DNA of 64,000 nt from Rhizobiaceae bacterium (GTDB lineage: Bacteria > Pseudomonadota > Alphaproteobacteria > Rhizobiales > Rhizobiaceae), in contig JAMLJA010000007.1 in NCBI GenBank assembly GCA_023953905.1, positions 124,001 through 188,000 of the forward strand, read 5' to 3'. Of the stretch, positions 51,363-58,855 are shown piece by piece; positions within the stretch are counted from its first letter, which is position 1, and every line of letters begins with the position of its first letter. Both the position numbers and the translations under genes were made by a program. The notes beneath the pieces are model-generated. The model had not been told where the DNA came from. It searched no databases and worked only from the letters and a program-made list of their open reading frames with translations.

Positions 51363-51383
51363 GATCATTGCGGACAATGGATC
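51363..51383 (-). repeat. Small hairpin between binding-protein and DppB-like genes
   Basis: GATCATTG (51363-51370) pairs with CAAT plus GATC (51375-51383) around CGGA with one bulged G. Weak stem, in the position where the other transporter operons of this window also have a hairpin. Confidence 0.3.
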
Positions 51384-51394
51384 ACGAAGACGTC

Positions 51395-52972
51395 TCAGTT
51401 CTCCAGCCAGACATTCGAGACGCGCGTGTTGAAAAAGGGCACGTAGCCTTTCACGTTCGCTCGCGTTGCCTGGTTCTTGGGCGTGACGCCGAAAGGAATG
51501 GCCATCACCTGCTCGAACACACGCTCCTGAGCCTTGGCGAAGGCAGCCTTGCGTTCCTCGAGATCGGGGCTGTTGCTCAGAATCTCGAACTGCTTCATGA
51601 ACTCGGCGTCGGACTTGTTGTCCTTCGGTTTGTGCACGTTGGAGGGGTCGGCAAGGTTGCGCAAGGACTGCGCTCCGCCCTGCGCGGTCACCGTGATCCA
51701 GCCGGTATAGAAGAAGTTCCAGCCCTTGGTCTCGTTGACGCTCATGCCAAGAGCCGTCGGCCAGTCCAGCACCACCAGTTCAGCGTTCATGCCGACTGCC
51801 TTCATTTGCTCCGACATGACCAGCGCCGCAGTATAGAGGCGGGGAATGTCGCGCGTCGTCAGAAGCCTGATGGGTTCTCCATTGTAGCCGGCTTCCTTGA
51901 GCAGCGCCTTGGCCGCTTCAGGATCATTGCGGTTGTAATACTGGCTTCCGGCTTCCGAATAATAGGTCTGGCCGGGAAACTGGAAGGATGGATTGAGGCT
52001 ATATGAGCCGTCGCTCATGGCGTCCATGATCTCATCGAGGTTGAGCGCCGCCTGAATGGCCTGCCGCACCTTCAGATTGTCGGTCGGCGGTTCCGAAAGA
52101 TTGGGATAGGTGAGCCAAAGCGCAGCGTGCTTGAGTTGCGTCTGGACGATGTCCTTGTTGTCCGCAATTCGTTCCGTGGACAAGGTTGGCACGTCCTCGA
52201 CGATGTCGACCTCGCCTGTTTCGAGAGCTGCGAGACGCGCGCCCGGCTCCGCCAATGTGCGGAACGTGACCGTATCCACGCAAGCCTGCTTGCGGCCGGC
52301 AAAACCCGACAGGCCATCAAGCGTCTCGTTCGGCTTGTAGTCCTCATAGCGCTTGAGCTTCACATGGCTGTCGGCCACGAACTCATCGAGCTGGAACGGA
52401 CCGGTGCCGATCGCCTCGAGACGCGTCGCCTCGGCATTAGCCTGTTCGGAAGGAATGATGACGATCGGCACGGTCGAAGCGGAAATGCTCTCCAAAAAGC
52501 TCGCCTGAGGCTCCTTTAGAATGATCTTGAAGGTGGCGTCGTCCGGCGTTTCCCAGTGGTCGACACTGCCCAGCGCGGAACGATCGACGCCGATCCGGCT
52601 GTAGCGGTCGAAGGAAGCGGCCACGTCCGCCGATGTCAGCGGCTTGCCATTGTGGAACTTGACGCCGGAGCGCAGCGTGAAAATGTAGGTCAGCTTGTCA
52701 TCGCTCACATCGAGCGAATCCGCGAGATCGAGGATCGGCGCCATCTTGTCGTCGCGCGTCATCAGTGTCTCGAAAATGTTCATCGCGACGTTGCGCGTGG
52801 CATTCGCCGCATTCACATGCTGGTCGAGCGTGCCGAGCTTGGCTTCCATGCCAAGCACGAGATCACCACCCACTTTGCCGCAGATGTCCGCGTAGGCCGG
52901 ACCAGCTGCCAATGCGAGCGCGCTTGCAACGAGCAGGCTACGCAATCTGCCTTTTGAGATTCTGTGCGTCAT
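51395..52972 (-). CDS. Peptide-type ABC transporter substrate-binding protein, DppA/OppA family (SBP5)
   Basis: 525 residues from ATG 52972 (AGGGGAAGAG upstream). Signal peptide MTHRISKGRLRSLLVASALALAAGPAYAD. SBP5 landmarks: LGTLDQHVNAANATRNVAMNIFETLM, then FTLRSGVKFHNGKPLTSADVAASFDRY, and VRQAIQAALNLDEIMDAM, which is typical of the family. It binds the cargo, which in this family ranges from peptides to oligosaccharides, opines and glycosides. Given a sugar-acid dehydratase and an amide hydrolase in the operon, a sugar-acid conjugate is more plausible than a plain peptide. Confidence 0.92.
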   Translation of the reverse strand: MTHRISKGRLRSLLVASALALAAGPAYADICGKVGGDLVLGMEAKLGTLDQHVNAANATRNVAMNIFETLMTRDDKMAPILDLADSLDVSDDKLTYIFTLRSGVKFHNGKPLTSADVAASFDRYSRIGVDRSALGSVDHWETPDDATFKIILKEPQASFLESISASTVPIVIIPSEQANAEATRLEAIGTGPFQLDEFVADSHVKLKRYEDYKPNETLDGLSGFAGRKQACVDTVTFRTLAEPGARLAALETGEVDIVEDVPTLSTERIADNKDIVQTQLKHAALWLTYPNLSEPPTDNLKVRQAIQAALNLDEIMDAMSDGSYSLNPSFQFPGQTYYSEAGSQYYNRNDPEAAKALLKEAGYNGEPIRLLTTRDIPRLYTAALVMSEQMKAVGMNAELVVLDWPTALGMSVNETKGWNFFYTGWITVTAQGGAQSLRNLADPSNVHKPKDNKSDAEFMKQFEILSNSPDLEERKAAFAKAQERVFEQVMAIPFGVTPKNQATRANVKGYVPFFNTRVSNVWLEN

Positions 52973-53070
52973 TTGACTCTTCCCCTCTATGTTTCTTGGC
53001 ACATTTCCCTCGACACGCGGCGTGCGCCGAATACGAGGTTTCGCTTGGCGGCAGATGCGGGCAGAAAGCC

Positions 53071-53751
53071 CTACAGAATGCCGTACTTCGCGAACACGCT
53101 TGCGAGGCTCTCCCCTGCCTCGAGATCAGCCAGAGTATTGCGCTCGCCGCGCAGGCGTTCCTGCGCAGCCGCGATAACCTTGGCCTCGATTTCTTGCGGA
53201 ACGACGACAACGCCATCTGCGTCACCGAATACGAGATCGCCGCTGTGAACCTTCACGCCGGCGCACTCGATGCCGACATCAAGCGCGACGACTTTGCCGC
53301 GCCCCTTGCAATCGAGAGGCGCAATACCGCCGTGAAAAACCGGAAAACCTGCCGCAACGATCTCTTTCGTATCGCGCACGAACCCGTCCATGACCGCGCC
53401 CGTCGCGCCACGAACCTTCGCGGCGGTGCTGAGCAGGCCGCCCCACGGGCCGATGCGCCCCGAGCTTCCGCAGGCAAACACGGGAATTTCGTCGGTCTTC
53501 AGATCGTCGACGAGCCTGATTTCCAGCTCGTAGGGATTTTCGCCGTGTCGGGGACGGTCGTAGACGTCCATGCATAGAGCCGTTCGCGCCCTGCCAACCA
53601 TGACCAGCGATGCGTCGAGAGGACGGATCTTGTGGTGCATGGCCTGGTTCATATAGCCGAGATCATCCAGCGCATCAGAAAGGAGCGCTGTGTAGAATCG
53701 CTGCTTGAGATCACTCAGGGACGTTTCCGGCTTGGTGTGTAGGGTGGCCAT
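53071..53751 (-). CDS. RraA-family protein, probable HMG/CHA-type aldolase
   Basis: 226 residues from ATG 53751 (MATLHTKPET); an upstream in-frame start at 53835 lies in the regulatory gap and is less likely. RraA-fold features: SDALDDLGYMNQAM near the start, GPWGGLLSTAAKVRGATGAVMDGFVRDTKEI with the R-D pair known to bind pyruvate/Mg in 4-hydroxy-4-methyl-2-oxoglutarate aldolase, and GDLVFGDADGVVVVP. Aldolases of this family split 2-oxo acids to pyruvate. As the first gene before the peptide-type transporter and a 2-keto-3-deoxy-acid-forming dehydratase, it could supply the cleavage step. A role as RNase E inhibitor is unlikely in this context. Confidence 0.82.
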   Translation of the reverse strand: MATLHTKPETSLSDLKQRFYTALLSDALDDLGYMNQAMHHKIRPLDASLVMVGRARTALCMDVYDRPRHGENPYELEIRLVDDLKTDEIPVFACGSSGRIGPWGGLLSTAAKVRGATGAVMDGFVRDTKEIVAAGFPVFHGGIAPLDCKGRGKVVALDVGIECAGVKVHSGDLVFGDADGVVVVPQEIEAKVIAAAQERLRGERNTLADLEAGESLASVFAKYGIL

Positions 53752-53785
53752 CGTAACTGTCGCCCTTGTGATGAACTTCGCGTCA

Positions 53786-53819
53786 TTTCCATGTAGGTTT
53801 ATCGTTAAACATATGGAAA
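53786..53819. promoter_or_regulatory. Candidate operator TTTCCAT-N20-ATGGAAA in the RraA/GntR divergent region
   Basis: TTTCCAT (53786-53792) and ATGGAAA (53813-53819) are perfect inverted arms 20 bases apart; inside lies GTTTA-TCGT-TAAAC (53797-53810). TATGGAAAA recurs as a direct repeat near 53857. It is located between the leftward aldolase operon (start 53751) and the GntR gene (53979), a natural GntR target. Confidence 0.45.
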
Positions 53820-53978
53820 ACTCGGGCCGCGTCAATAGAGAAATTCAGCAATCGCTTATGGAAAATCCTTGGCGGCGCGTTCCACCCGGAACACGGAGCG
53901 TCGCGTCCCGAATTGTCCATGATTTGACGCGTTCTGCAGGCTGTGGCTTATGCGCGCTGAAGGGAATGAGGGAGTCTT

Positions 53979-54641
53979 GTGGCGAAGATCGAGTCGGGCA
54001 GCCTTTCGGCGCGGATCTACTCAGAGCTTCGACGCGCGCTCATCGCCGGCGATTACAGTCCCGGTGAACGGCTGAAGATGCAGGACCTGGCGGTCGAACT
54101 GGGTACCAGCGTGACACCTGTGAGAGAGGCCTGCCTGCGGCTGGTCAGCGAGCAGGCACTGGAACTTCGATCAGGCCGTTTCATCGTCGTGCCGGAACTG
54201 ACGCGTGCGCGCTACTGGCAGATCCGGAAGATCCGCATTGCGCTCGAGTGCCTCGCCACGCGCGAAGGCGCAGCAAATTGCAGCGCCGAGGATATCTCGC
54301 GACTGAAAAGCCTTCACAACAAGTTCGTGCAGCACGAGGCCAAGGGCCATCTGGTCAAGGCCCGCCATGCCAACCAGCAATTCCACTTTGCGCTTTACGC
54401 CCTTTGCGGAATGCCGCTGCTGATGGGGCAGATCGAGGCGATGTGGGCCTCCATGGGACCGATCCTCAACGTGTTCTATCTGACGCGCGACCACGAATAT
54501 GTCGGCGCGTATGAACATCTGGCGATCATGGACGCGCTGGCAAACCATGATGGCATCGCGGCGGCCGCTGCGCTGGAACGCGATATCGTGGCCGGTGGTC
54601 TCGATATCCTGCGCCATTTCGACCGGCAGGATTCGGTTTGA
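53979..54641 (+). CDS. GntR-family transcriptional regulator with FCD domain
   Basis: 220 residues from GTG 53979, with GAGGGAGTCTT upstream. The winged helix spans about residues 6-70 (LSARIYSELRRALIAGDYSPGERLKMQDLAVELGTSVTPVREACLRLVSEQALELR). An FCD effector domain follows (RKIRIALECLATREGAA, ANQQFHFALYALCGMPLL, HLAIMDALANHD). The gene is divergent from the RraA/Dpp/dehydratase operon and convergent with the SDR gene. It probably represses the divergent operon and responds to a sugar-acid-like ligand, but the transaminase/TRAP group on its other side is also possible. Confidence 0.9.
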   Translation: MAKIESGSLSARIYSELRRALIAGDYSPGERLKMQDLAVELGTSVTPVREACLRLVSEQALELRSGRFIVVPELTRARYWQIRKIRIALECLATREGAANCSAEDISRLKSLHNKFVQHEAKGHLVKARHANQQFHFALYALCGMPLLMGQIEAMWASMGPILNVFYLTRDHEYVGAYEHLAIMDALANHDGIAAAAALERDIVAGGLDILRHFDRQDSV

Positions 54642-54687
54642 TCTGATCTTCTGATCCGGCGTTTCCCGTTCGCGGAAGGGCGTTTGC

Positions 54688-55428
54688 TCAGGCAAGTTGC
54701 CGTGGCGTGCGCAGCCCGGCGGTCTCGCCGCCATCAATGGGTATCACCGCCCCGTTGACGTAACTGGCGCTGTCGGACAGCAGCCAGGCGATCACTTCGC
54801 CCACCTCGTGCGGTTCGGCCAGGCGTCCGGCGGGGATGCGCAATTCGAGCGTGCGCCGCCGGTGATCGTCGGCCGTGACGGCCTGCATCATGCGGGTGGC
54901 GATCTGGCCCGGACAGACCGCATTGAAACGCACGAGGTGCCCCAGTTCCAGCGCCAGTGCCTGTGTCAGTCCGATCACCGCCGCTTTCGAGGCAGTGTAG
55001 AGCGCAAGCTCCTCCTCGCCGGCGCGTCCCGCGATGGAAGACACGTTGACGACCGCCCCGCGCGCCGCGATCAGTCCGTCCAGCGTCACGCGAGTCATCA
55101 GATATGTGCCGCGGGCGTTGATGTTCATCACCGTGTCCCAATCGGCGAGCGTGGAGCTCTGAAATGTCTGACGTTTGCCAATCCCGGCATTGTTGACCAG
55201 TCCGCTGATCTGGCCGCCCGAGACCTCCATCGCGCGCTCCGCCACCGCCCGGCAATCGGCCTCGTCAGATATATCGGCACGCATGAACTCCGCTCCCGGG
55301 ATCTGACGAGCGGCCTCGGCGCCGCTTTCCTCATCGCGGCCCGTGATGAGAACGGGTTTGCCCTGACTGGCCAGAACTTCCGCGGTCGCGCGGCCTATGC
55401 CGTGGGTGCCGCCGGTGATGATGAACAT
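54688..55428 (-). CDS. SDR-family oxidoreductase
   Basis: 246 residues from ATG 55428. Classical SDR: TGGTHGIGR near residue 5, NNAGIGKR, NVSSIAG and the YTASK catalytic Tyr/Lys, ending with VIPIDGGETAG. The N terminus is short, starting directly at the first strand (MFIITGG), which is normal for some members. It lies 15 bases after the transaminase-like gene and is likely co-transcribed with it. It could reduce or oxidise a carbonyl made by the transaminase. Substrate unknown. Confidence 0.88.
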   Translation of the reverse strand: MFIITGGTHGIGRATAEVLASQGKPVLITGRDEESGAEAARQIPGAEFMRADISDEADCRAVAERAMEVSGGQISGLVNNAGIGKRQTFQSSTLADWDTVMNINARGTYLMTRVTLDGLIAARGAVVNVSSIAGRAGEEELALYTASKAAVIGLTQALALELGHLVRFNAVCPGQIATRMMQAVTADDHRRRTLELRIPAGRLAEPHEVGEVIAWLLSDSASYVNGAVIPIDGGETAGLRTPRQLA

Positions 55429-55443
55429 GTGTCGCGCCCGCTT

Positions 55444-56382
55444 TCAGACGACCGAATAGTCAACTTTGGTTGCGTGCCATCCCTCGCCGCGCCGCTGCCA
55501 GAACCTGTCCTTGAGACGCACGGATAGCGGGCCGGGGCGGTCATTGCCTAGGATCCTGTTGTCTATGCGGGAGACGGGCATGATGCCGCCAGCGGTGGTG
55601 CATGCGAAAATCTCGTCGGCATCGCGAAACTCGTCCGCCGGGATGTCGCGCACCTCATATGGCAGGCCAAGCTCGTCGCAGAGCTCGAAAACGGAAAGCC
55701 GCGTCACACCCTCGAGCGCACCGCGCCGTGGCGACAAGACCACGCCGTCGCGTATGCAAAAGACATTGAAGCCTGGCCCCTCGGTGACATTGCCATCCAC
55801 ATCGAGCAAGACAGTGTAGTCGGCGCCGGTCTCGCGCGCCTCGAAAAGACTGCGCGTGAGATCGCCCCAGTGGAAGTTCTTGACGGTCGGATCGACACTC
55901 TCGGGCGGAATTCGCAGCGTCTTTGGGATCATCAGGTGCATCCCGCGCTCCATCATCTCCGGCGTGGCGACGGAGGTCCATGCGATCGCGTAGCATGAGA
56001 GGTAGCTGCGGCAGTTCCAGGGATGGCGGGTCATGCCGGGAGGCGGAGCCGCGCGCACGCATTCCATGGAGACGTAGGCCGCCTTCAGTCCGGCCAGCGC
56101 GACCAGCCTGTTGAGGATCACGCGTATCTCGTCATCGCTTTCGGACGGCGTCATCTGCAGCGCGTTCATGGAGTTTCTGAAGCGCGTGATATGGTCATCC
56201 AGCCGGAAGAAATTGCCATCCCAGACGCTGACCACATCATAGGTCACGTCCGAGCGACGATAGCCAGAGTCCAGTACGGGAATGCGCGCCTGACCGACCG
56301 GCATAAAGGCACCATCCAGATAGGCGGCACCGGCGGCATAATCCGCCCGGTTCGGATCCGGAACGACAGCGTGATCTTCCAT
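55444..56382 (-). CDS. Fold-type IV PLP aminotransferase, (R)-selective amine transaminase-like
   Basis: 312 residues from ATG 56382 (CGGGAGAGTCCA upstream). PLP lysine K168 (DPTVKNFHWGDL) and E201 (VTEGPGFNVF) are in place. The N-terminal motif SDVTYDVVSVWDGNFFRLDDHITRF contains Y48-x-V50, and residues 160-260 follow the pattern I know from Arthrobacter and Aspergillus (R)-amine transaminases (PTVKN..WGDL..GLFEA, DRGVL.G.TR, IFMCTTAGGIMP). It differs from those at R43 (His there) and in the loop around 110-124. Branched-chain or D-amino-acid transaminase is the alternative. Context: TRAP transporter upstream, SDR downstream. Amino donor and acceptor are unknown. Confidence 0.82.
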   Translation of the reverse strand: MEDHAVVPDPNRADYAAGAAYLDGAFMPVGQARIPVLDSGYRRSDVTYDVVSVWDGNFFRLDDHITRFRNSMNALQMTPSESDDEIRVILNRLVALAGLKAAYVSMECVRAAPPPGMTRHPWNCRSYLSCYAIAWTSVATPEMMERGMHLMIPKTLRIPPESVDPTVKNFHWGDLTRSLFEARETGADYTVLLDVDGNVTEGPGFNVFCIRDGVVLSPRRGALEGVTRLSVFELCDELGLPYEVRDIPADEFRDADEIFACTTAGGIMPVSRIDNRILGNDRPGPLSVRLKDRFWQRRGEGWHATKVDYSVV

Positions 56383-56436
56383 TGGACTCTCCCGTTGCAT
56401 CCGTGACGTCGCCCACGGCACTCAAAGGCGGGTACC

Positions 56437-56448
56437 AACTTATAAGTT
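56437..56448. promoter_or_regulatory. 12-bp perfect palindrome in the transaminase promoter region
   Basis: AACTTATAAGTT (56437-56448) is a perfect palindrome directly downstream (leftward) of a minus-strand TTGACA (56457-56452), so it lies in the -35/-10 spacer of a possible promoter for the transaminase gene starting at 56382. Candidate repressor site. Confidence 0.45.
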
Positions 56449-56514
56449 ATATGTCAAACAGCGAGCGCACTGTGGGATTCGTTGACTGTTGTTTGGGGTC
56501 TGGCTGAGTGTTCA

Positions 56515-56542
56515 GGCAGGGATCGCTCGCGCGGTCCCTGCC
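56515..56542 (-). terminator. Hairpin between TRAP permease and transaminase genes
   Basis: GGCAGGGA (56515-56522) pairs perfectly with TCCCTGCC (56535-56542) around 12 bases, 24 bases after the permease stop on the leftward strand. No T-run follows, but together with the separate promoter it probably marks the end of the TRAP transcript. Confidence 0.5.
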
Positions 56543-56566
56543 CTCTGGATGGATTGTGTAACGTCG

Positions 56567-58759
56567 TCAGTCCAGTCCGCGGGCCACGGTGCGCGGACTT
56601 GCGAACCCCTTCTGATAGGCAAACAGCCCTGCCGCGATGGCCAGACCGACAAGATCGGTAATCAGGCCGCCCTGGATCATGCCCAGCGCCCCGACAAGCA
56701 GAAGGACGCGCAGCACGGCATTGAGCGGGCCGAAGAACCAGCCCTGAACGGCGCCTGCCAGCATGTAGACGCCGACACAAGCTGTCGCGAAGACATGCAG
56801 GATGTCCAGCCATTCTCCCTGCATCAGCAATGCGCCGGAGTAGAAGAACATGAACGGCACGACGAAGGCCGCGAGCCCGAACTTGAAACTCTCGACGGAT
56901 GTTCGCATCGGGTCGGAACCCGATAAGGCCGCCGCGGCATAGGCTGCGAGCGCGACCGGCGGCGTGATGGCCGACATGACCGCATAGTAGAACACGAAGA
57001 AATGCGCGGTCAGGACCGGGATGCCAAGCGCGATCAATCCGGGCGCGACCACGGCTGCCGCCACCGCATAGGCCGCCGTCGTGGGCATGCCCATGCCAAG
57101 CACGATTGCGATGCACATGGCGAAGAACAGTGCCAGCAGCTGGTTTTGCTCGGCCACACCCAGAAGCAGCGTGGAGAAGCGCGCGCCAACTCCCGTCAGC
57201 GCGATGACGCCGACAATGATGCCCGCGCAGGCGCAGACCGCGACAAGCTGGATCGACATCTTCGCGGCCAGCTCGAATGCCTTCATGACCGCCTTGACGC
57301 CCATGCGGTGCGGGGTGAGCCAGCTTACCACTGCCGCCGAGATCATGGCGAGCGTGCCTGCCCGGATCACCGAATAGCCCGCGAACAGTGCGTAGACGAG
57401 GATGATGATCGGCAGGAACAGATAGGCCTGTTTCAGCAAATCGCTGAAGATCGGCAACGCGCTCTTGGGAAGCCCCTTCATGCCAAGCTTGGTCGCCTGA
57501 AGATCGACCATGAAGTAGACCGAGGCGAAGTAGAGTATGGAAGGGATGATCGCCGCAATGACGATGTCGGTGTAGGGGATGCCCGTCACTTCGGCCATGA
57601 TGAACGCGCCTGCGCCCATGATGGGCGGCATGATCTGTCCGCCCGAGGAGGCAGCCGCCTCGATGGCGCCAGCGCTCTTGGCCGGATAGCCGACACGCTT
57701 CATCAGGGGGATGGTGAGCGATCCCGTCGACACAACATTGCCCGCCGATGTTCCGTTGATCATGCCCATCAGGCCCGAGGCGAAGACGGCCACCTTGGCC
57801 GGGCCGCCACGCGCCCTGCCCGCAGCGGCAAAGGCGAAGTTGACGAAATAGTCGCCCACTTTCGATGCCTGGAGAAAGGCCGCGAAGGTGATGAACAGGA
57901 TGATATAGGTGGACGAGACGGCGACTGGATCGCCCAGTATTCCCTGATCCGTGTAGATGTAGGTGAAGAAGCGTTCCGGCGAGTAGCCGCGATGCGACAG
58001 GAACCCCGGCAGATACGGACCGGTGAAGGAGTAGGCGATGAAGACGCCCGCAATGATGACCAGCGCCAGACCGGCGACGCGTCGGGTCAGTTCCAGGATC
58101 AGGATCGCGCCGACGAGGGCTGCGTAGAAATCGGCCGGTTGCGCCATCGCGGTTCCCGCGCGCAGCCGGATTGCCTGAACATTGTAGAGAATGTATCCGG
58201 CGACAACGACGGCAGCGATCGACAACAGCACATCGGCCCAGTGGAGTGAACTCTGCGCGCGACGCGGGAAGAACCAGCCTCCGGCAATCGCCGCCGCGGT
58301 GCCGATCACAAAGGGCAGGCCATAGCTCTGGAAGACGAAGGCGGCAGGGCGCGCGACACCGGCGACCCACCATGCCACCCATGCGCCGCCGATCATTGCC
58401 GCGGCATAGAGGATGCCGGCGGTGGCGATCAGCGCCAGCACGATTTCGAGCGGCGCCAGCTTCAGGAAACGACCCTGCTCGCGGCCGGGTTCGACGAAAC
58501 CGGCGGAGTAGACGATGAAGCCGATGAACAGGCCGCCCGCGACATGGGTGATGCGGTAAGCCCAGGTTTCCAGCGGATAGAGGTTCATCACCCCGATGTG
58601 GAAGAGCGTGTAGGCGATACAGGCGCCGATCAGGCTCAGTTTCAGGGCGGACTGGGTGAATTCACGCTGGTTCGTTGCCAGCGGCTCGTCGTCGGCGTTG
58701 CGCGATACGATCGCCTCGATCGATTCGGGCGCGACCTCATCCTTGCTTGAAGATGACAT
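56567..58759 (-). CDS. TRAP transporter fused permease subunit (DctQ-DctM type, TAXI system)
   Basis: 730 residues from ATG 58759 (CTTCCTCCCC complement gives GGGGAGGAAG upstream). The N-terminal quarter has about four membrane helices (small-subunit like). The large part follows the DctM pattern: GFLSHRGYSPERFFTYIYTDQGILGDPVAVSSTYIILFITFAAFLQ, ASGLMGMINGTSAGNVVSTGSLTIPLMKRVGYPAKSAGAIEAAASSGGQIMPPIMGAGAFIMAE, and GMGMPTTAAYAVAAAVVAP. Fused subunits of this size normally partner with TAXI-type binding proteins, and such a gene is upstream at 58856. Secondary, ion-driven import of carboxylates or amino acids such as glutamate is the known range. Confidence 0.92.
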   Translation of the reverse strand: MSSSSKDEVAPESIEAIVSRNADDEPLATNQREFTQSALKLSLIGACIAYTLFHIGVMNLYPLETWAYRITHVAGGLFIGFIVYSAGFVEPGREQGRFLKLAPLEIVLALIATAGILYAAAMIGGAWVAWWVAGVARPAAFVFQSYGLPFVIGTAAAIAGGWFFPRRAQSSLHWADVLLSIAAVVVAGYILYNVQAIRLRAGTAMAQPADFYAALVGAILILELTRRVAGLALVIIAGVFIAYSFTGPYLPGFLSHRGYSPERFFTYIYTDQGILGDPVAVSSTYIILFITFAAFLQASKVGDYFVNFAFAAAGRARGGPAKVAVFASGLMGMINGTSAGNVVSTGSLTIPLMKRVGYPAKSAGAIEAAASSGGQIMPPIMGAGAFIMAEVTGIPYTDIVIAAIIPSILYFASVYFMVDLQATKLGMKGLPKSALPIFSDLLKQAYLFLPIIILVYALFAGYSVIRAGTLAMISAAVVSWLTPHRMGVKAVMKAFELAAKMSIQLVAVCACAGIIVGVIALTGVGARFSTLLLGVAEQNQLLALFFAMCIAIVLGMGMPTTAAYAVAAAVVAPGLIALGIPVLTAHFFVFYYAVMSAITPPVALAAYAAAALSGSDPMRTSVESFKFGLAAFVVPFMFFYSGALLMQGEWLDILHVFATACVGVYMLAGAVQGWFFGPLNAVLRVLLLVGALGMIQGGLITDLVGLAIAAGLFAYQKGFASPRTVARGLD

Positions 58760-58799
58760 TTCTTCCTCCCCTGAAGACTGTTCAATCGGCGCGCATGCG

Positions 58800-58830
58800 A
58801 CGGGCGCCGGCCAGTGCGGCCGCCGCCCGT
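58800..58830 (-). terminator. Hairpin between TAXI binding-protein and TRAP permease genes
   Basis: The 13-base arms 58800-58812 and 58818-58830 are complementary at all but one position around AGTGC; this GC-rich stem is 25 bases after the binding-protein stop. No T-run; likely a 3' stabiliser or attenuator. Confidence 0.5.
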
Positions 58831-58855
58831 TCGGGTCGGGGCAGGTCCCCTTCCC

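Noticed and set aside
57002..58249. Open frame of 415 codons on the plus strand
   Set aside because: Antisense to the TRAP permease; the His/Arg/Asp-rich translation is the typical mirror of hydrophobic codons.
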